This document shows, one piece after another, positions 62,385 through 64,000 of a stretch of 64,000 nucleotides of DNA (position 1 is its first letter; each line of letters begins with the position of its first letter). This DNA is from Gammaproteobacteria bacterium (GTDB lineage: Bacteria > Pseudomonadota > Gammaproteobacteria > Steroidobacterales > Steroidobacteraceae), in contig JAQGOG010000089.1 of NCBI GenBank assembly GCA_028293765.1, positions 91,095-155,094 on the forward strand, read 5' to 3'. Position numbers and translations under genes: made by a program. The notes beneath the pieces are model-generated. The model searched no databases and was not told the origin of the DNA. It saw nothing but the letters and a program-made list of their open reading frames with translations.

Positions 62385-62982
62385 CCCTGGCCCTGGCGCG
62401 GAACCAGCGGTAGCCCAGCAGCACCGCGAGAATCGCCGCGTAGATCAGCGGCTCGCGAACATCGCGCTTCACCTGCCAGTAGAAGTGCCACACGCCCAGT
62501 ACGGCGATGACGTAAATCAAGCGGTGCAGCTTCTGCCAGCGGCGCCCGAGGCGGCGCATCATGCGATTCGTCGAGGTCACCCCGAGCGGAATCAACAACA
62601 GCAGCGCCGCGAAGCCGATCGTGATGTAGGGACGCTTCGCGATGTCGGCGAACAGGGTGCGGAAATTGAGTTCGAGGTCGAGGACCAGGTAGACGGTGAA
62701 ATGCAGCACGACGTAGAAGAACGCAAACAACCCTAACATCCGCCGCAGTCGCGGCACGTGCGGCAGGCCGGCCAGATTTTTCACCGGCGTGACCAGCAGG
62801 GTCAGCAGCAGAAAGTTCAGGGCCGTCTTGCCGAACTCGTGCTCGAGTTTTTTGACCGGATCGGCGCCGAGGCTTGCCCCGAACAGGTTGAAGGCGCCAC
62901 ACAGGAGCCACGCGAGCGGGACGAGGCTGGCCACGAAGACCAGGGGCTTGTAGACGAGGCGGTAGCGCTGCTCGACGTTCAA
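62341..62982 (-). CDS. msrQ: MsrQ, haem-binding membrane subunit of periplasmic methionine sulfoxide reductase
   Basis: A 213-residue inner-membrane protein with six hydrophobic segments. It carries the histidines of the ferric-reductase-like family (FFYVVLHFTVYLVLDLELNF; WQKLHRLIYVIAVLGVWHFYW). It passes electrons to MsrP. Its ATG overlaps the arsR stop by four bases. The msrP C-terminus lies about 900 bases upstream on the same strand. Confidence 0.92.
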   Translation of the reverse strand: MNVEQRYRLVYKPLVFVASLVPLAWLLCGAFNLFGASLGADPVKKLEHEFGKTALNFLLLTLLVTPVKNLAGLPHVPRLRRMLGLFAFFYVVLHFTVYLVLDLELNFRTLFADIAKRPYITIGFAALLLLIPLGVTSTNRMMRRLGRRWQKLHRLIYVIAVLGVWHFYWQVKRDVREPLIYAAILAVLLGYRWFRARARATSKSVSATVPERT

Positions 62983-63341
62983 TGCTCCTCACCTTCGACG
63001 GCCAGCTTCAGGCGGCCGAGAGCATCGTCCCACTGACTACAGATGCGATCGAGACAGCGGCGCGCTTCCTCGATCTGCCGGGTCTCGACCTCCCACAGGC
63101 GCTCGCGTCCCACGCGGATGTCGCGAACGAGACCAGCACCGGCGAGGATGTTCAGGTGCTTGGTGATCGCCTGCCGCGTGACGTCGGCACCGTCGGTGAG
63201 CCGGGCGATGGAGAGTGGCCCACCTGCGCACAGGCGGGCCACCAGATCGAGCCGGGTTTTGTCGCCGAGGGCCGCGAAGACCAGCGCCGGGTTACGTAAT
63301 TCCCTGGCGTGCGGCGCGACGCTAGGTCGTCTTACTGACAT
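62979..63341 (-). CDS. ArsR-family transcriptional regulator
   Basis: A 120-residue winged-helix repressor. NPALVFAALGDKTRLDLVAR and SIARLTDGADVTRQAITKHL (recognition helix), then NILAGAGLVRDIRVGRERLW, define the fold. No metal-binding cysteines are seen, as in the ArsR group paired with AHSA1/SRPBCC proteins. It overlaps the SRPBCC gene by 20 bases upstream and msrQ downstream. Two matching dyads upstream of the SRPBCC gene are its likely operators. Confidence 0.92.
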   Translation of the reverse strand: MSVRRPSVAPHARELRNPALVFAALGDKTRLDLVARLCAGGPLSIARLTDGADVTRQAITKHLNILAGAGLVRDIRVGRERLWEVETRQIEEARRCLDRICSQWDDALGRLKLAVEGEEH

Positions 63342-63786
63342 GTTGCTCGATGTTGACCATCTGCTGTTCCCAGCCGCCCTCGTTGCCCCGGTAGGCTTGC
63401 TCGCGGCGTTCGGCCGGCAGCTTGTCGAAGCCGGATTCCGTGAGCTTGACCAGCGTGCCGCCGGGCGCCTCCTGGAGCTCGAACACTACGAGCGTCGTGG
63501 GTTCGGCGGAGTAGTCCTTGTTGGGGTCGATGGCGTTCGGACGCCAGCGCCAGGAAAACAACCGCTCGGGCACGATCTTCTCGATCGTGATGTACATGGT
63601 GAGATGCTCGTAGCCGGGATACGTGATCGGCCCGCTTATCTCGGCGCCGGGAGCAAATGAGCCGGTGAGCTTGACGCCGAACCAACTTCCGAACTCTTCT
63701 GCGTCGGTCAGGGCGCGCCACACGCGCTTGACCGGAGCTTTCAACAAAACCTGCTTCTCGATGCGATCGGTACTGTGTGTGTTCAT
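63322..63786 (-). CDS. AHSA1/SRPBCC-domain protein
   Basis: A 154-residue START-like fold protein: KQVLLKAPVKRVWRALTDAE, EFGSWFGVKLTGSFAPG and GFDKLPAERREQAYRGNEGG WEQQMVNI are typical of the AHSA1-like family. The ligand is unknown. ATG 63786 follows GGAGG by six bases; a TTG two codons earlier is less likely. The ribosome site lies inside the first operator dyad, so repressor binding would block both promoter escape and the start region. Confidence 0.9.
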   Translation of the reverse strand: MNTHSTDRIEKQVLLKAPVKRVWRALTDAEEFGSWFGVKLTGSFAPGAEISGPITYPGYEHLTMYITIEKIVPERLFSWRWRPNAIDPNKDYSAEPTTLVVFELQEAPGGTLVKLTESGFDKLPAERREQAYRGNEGGWEQQMVNIEQHVSKTT

Positions 63787-63808
63787 ATGCAACCTCCGGG
63801 TTGCATAT
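63785..63808. promoter_or_regulatory. ArsR operator candidate O1
   Basis: ATATGCAACC (63785-63794) and GGTTGCATAT (63799-63808) are perfect 10-bp inverted arms with four bases between. The dyad covers the start codon and ribosome site of the SRPBCC gene. Confidence 0.7.
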
Positions 63809-63827
63809 TAGACAGGCCCTTTGTGAA

Positions 63828-63845
63828 ATGCAACCGTATGGTTGC
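63828..63845. promoter_or_regulatory. ArsR operator candidate O2
   Basis: GCAACC-GTAT-GGTTGC (63830-63845), with ATGCAACC as the extended left arm, repeats the core and the four-base spacing of O1. The centres of the two dyads are about 41 bases apart, close to four helical turns. Confidence 0.7.
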
Positions 63846-63883
63846 TCATGGCGCTGCGGCCGCGGTCAGCCCTCCGGCCGCCA

Positions 63884-64000
63884 TCAATAATAGCGCCGCA
63901 GATCCATTCCCTTGTACAAACCGGCGACCTGCTCGGCGTAGCCGTTGAACGGCAGCGTCGGTCTGCGAGCCGCCAGGAACGCTCCGCCGATGTGGCGCTC
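63884..64000 (-). CDS. msrP: MsrP, molybdopterin-dependent protein-methionine-sulfoxide reductase (C-terminal 38 residues)
   Basis: The frame entering from the right edge reads [20 protein letters not shown] and MDLRRYY before the TGA at 63884-63886. This is the C-terminus of the YedY/MsrP family as I remember it. The catalytic part is outside the window. It is on the same strand as msrQ but separated by the SRPBCC and arsR genes. Confidence 0.8.
   Translation of the reverse strand, partial: ERHIGGAFLAARRPTLPFNGYAEQVAGLYKGMDLRRYY

Noticed and set aside
1..64000. tRNA, rRNA or intact insertion sequence
   Set aside because: No cloverleaf-like arms, rRNA stretches, or transposase motifs with terminal repeats were recognised on reading both strands; a dedicated RNA search was not possible.

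Overview
The window is GC-rich, densely coding DNA, probably from the chromosome of a gammaproteobacterium. A fused aspartokinase-homoserine dehydrogenase in a thrABC operon, a trifunctional CysG and a Pseudomonas-type CysI next to a DUF934 gene all fit that class. A Steroidobacter/Nevskia/Xanthomonas-like lineage is a guess. No tRNA, rRNA, CRISPR array or intact insertion sequence was seen.

Layout. 1-8.4 kb: phenylacetyl-CoA catabolism, with paaX (cut by the left edge) divergent from paaABCDE-paaG-paaI-paaZ. 8.4-10.2 kb: molybdate transport modBC without modA. 10.3-13.3 kb: a heat-shock unit, hsp20-lon, behind a candidate sigma-32 promoter. 13.3-20 kb: sulfate assimilation, with cysH, cysG and a cysteine synthase on the minus strand, divergent cysB, then cysI and DUF934. 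20-21.9 kb: a MaoC hydratase, a CitE-like lyase and a small unknown. 21.9-23 kb: a decayed region with minus-strand gene remnants and a 20-bp tandem repeat.

23-40.7 kb is the most unusual part. Every product appears to be exported or to act in the cell envelope: two multicopper-oxidase-like proteins, a roughly 2,775-residue multidomain protein with ligand-poor cupredoxin domains, SdrD-B-like repeats and a beta-helix, an unknown secreted protein, a LolA-fold protein, two tandem cytochrome c / periplasmic-binding-like fusions, another small secreted unknown and a Sco-type copper chaperone. The copper-binding His/Cys motifs look divided between the two oxidase chains: one carries HxHG plus HCH...H..M, the other carries HPxHxHG plus WHSH. 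My inference is a heteromeric (split) multicopper oxidase with its own electron-transfer and copper-loading proteins, perhaps for extracellular oxidation of a metal such as manganese, by analogy with MofA/MnxG-type enzymes.

40.8-43.1 kb: a minus-strand unit for molybdenum-hydroxylase maturation (xdhC, an unknown, a MocA-like gene). 43.2-49.4 kb: a TetR regulator, thrA-thrB-thrC and a NERD-domain gene. 49.4-53.1 kb: an M20 dipeptidase, TatD, a TPR-like exported protein and a DUF4389 membrane protein. 53.2-57.7 kb: a MacAB-like system (adaptor, ATPase, two FtsX-type permeases). 57.8-60.7 kb: threonine aldolase and an ABC-2 exporter. 60.8-62.4 kb: a YgjP-like metallopeptidase and tryptophan 2,3-dioxygenase. 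62.3-64 kb: the C-terminus of msrP, an AHSA1/SRPBCC gene, arsR and msrQ, with two matching GCAACC-N4-GGTTGC operator candidates upstream of the AHSA1 gene.

Two copies of a REP-like palindromic repeat, one between paaA and paaB and one before the DUF4389 gene, each end in the Shine-Dalgarno sequence of the next gene.
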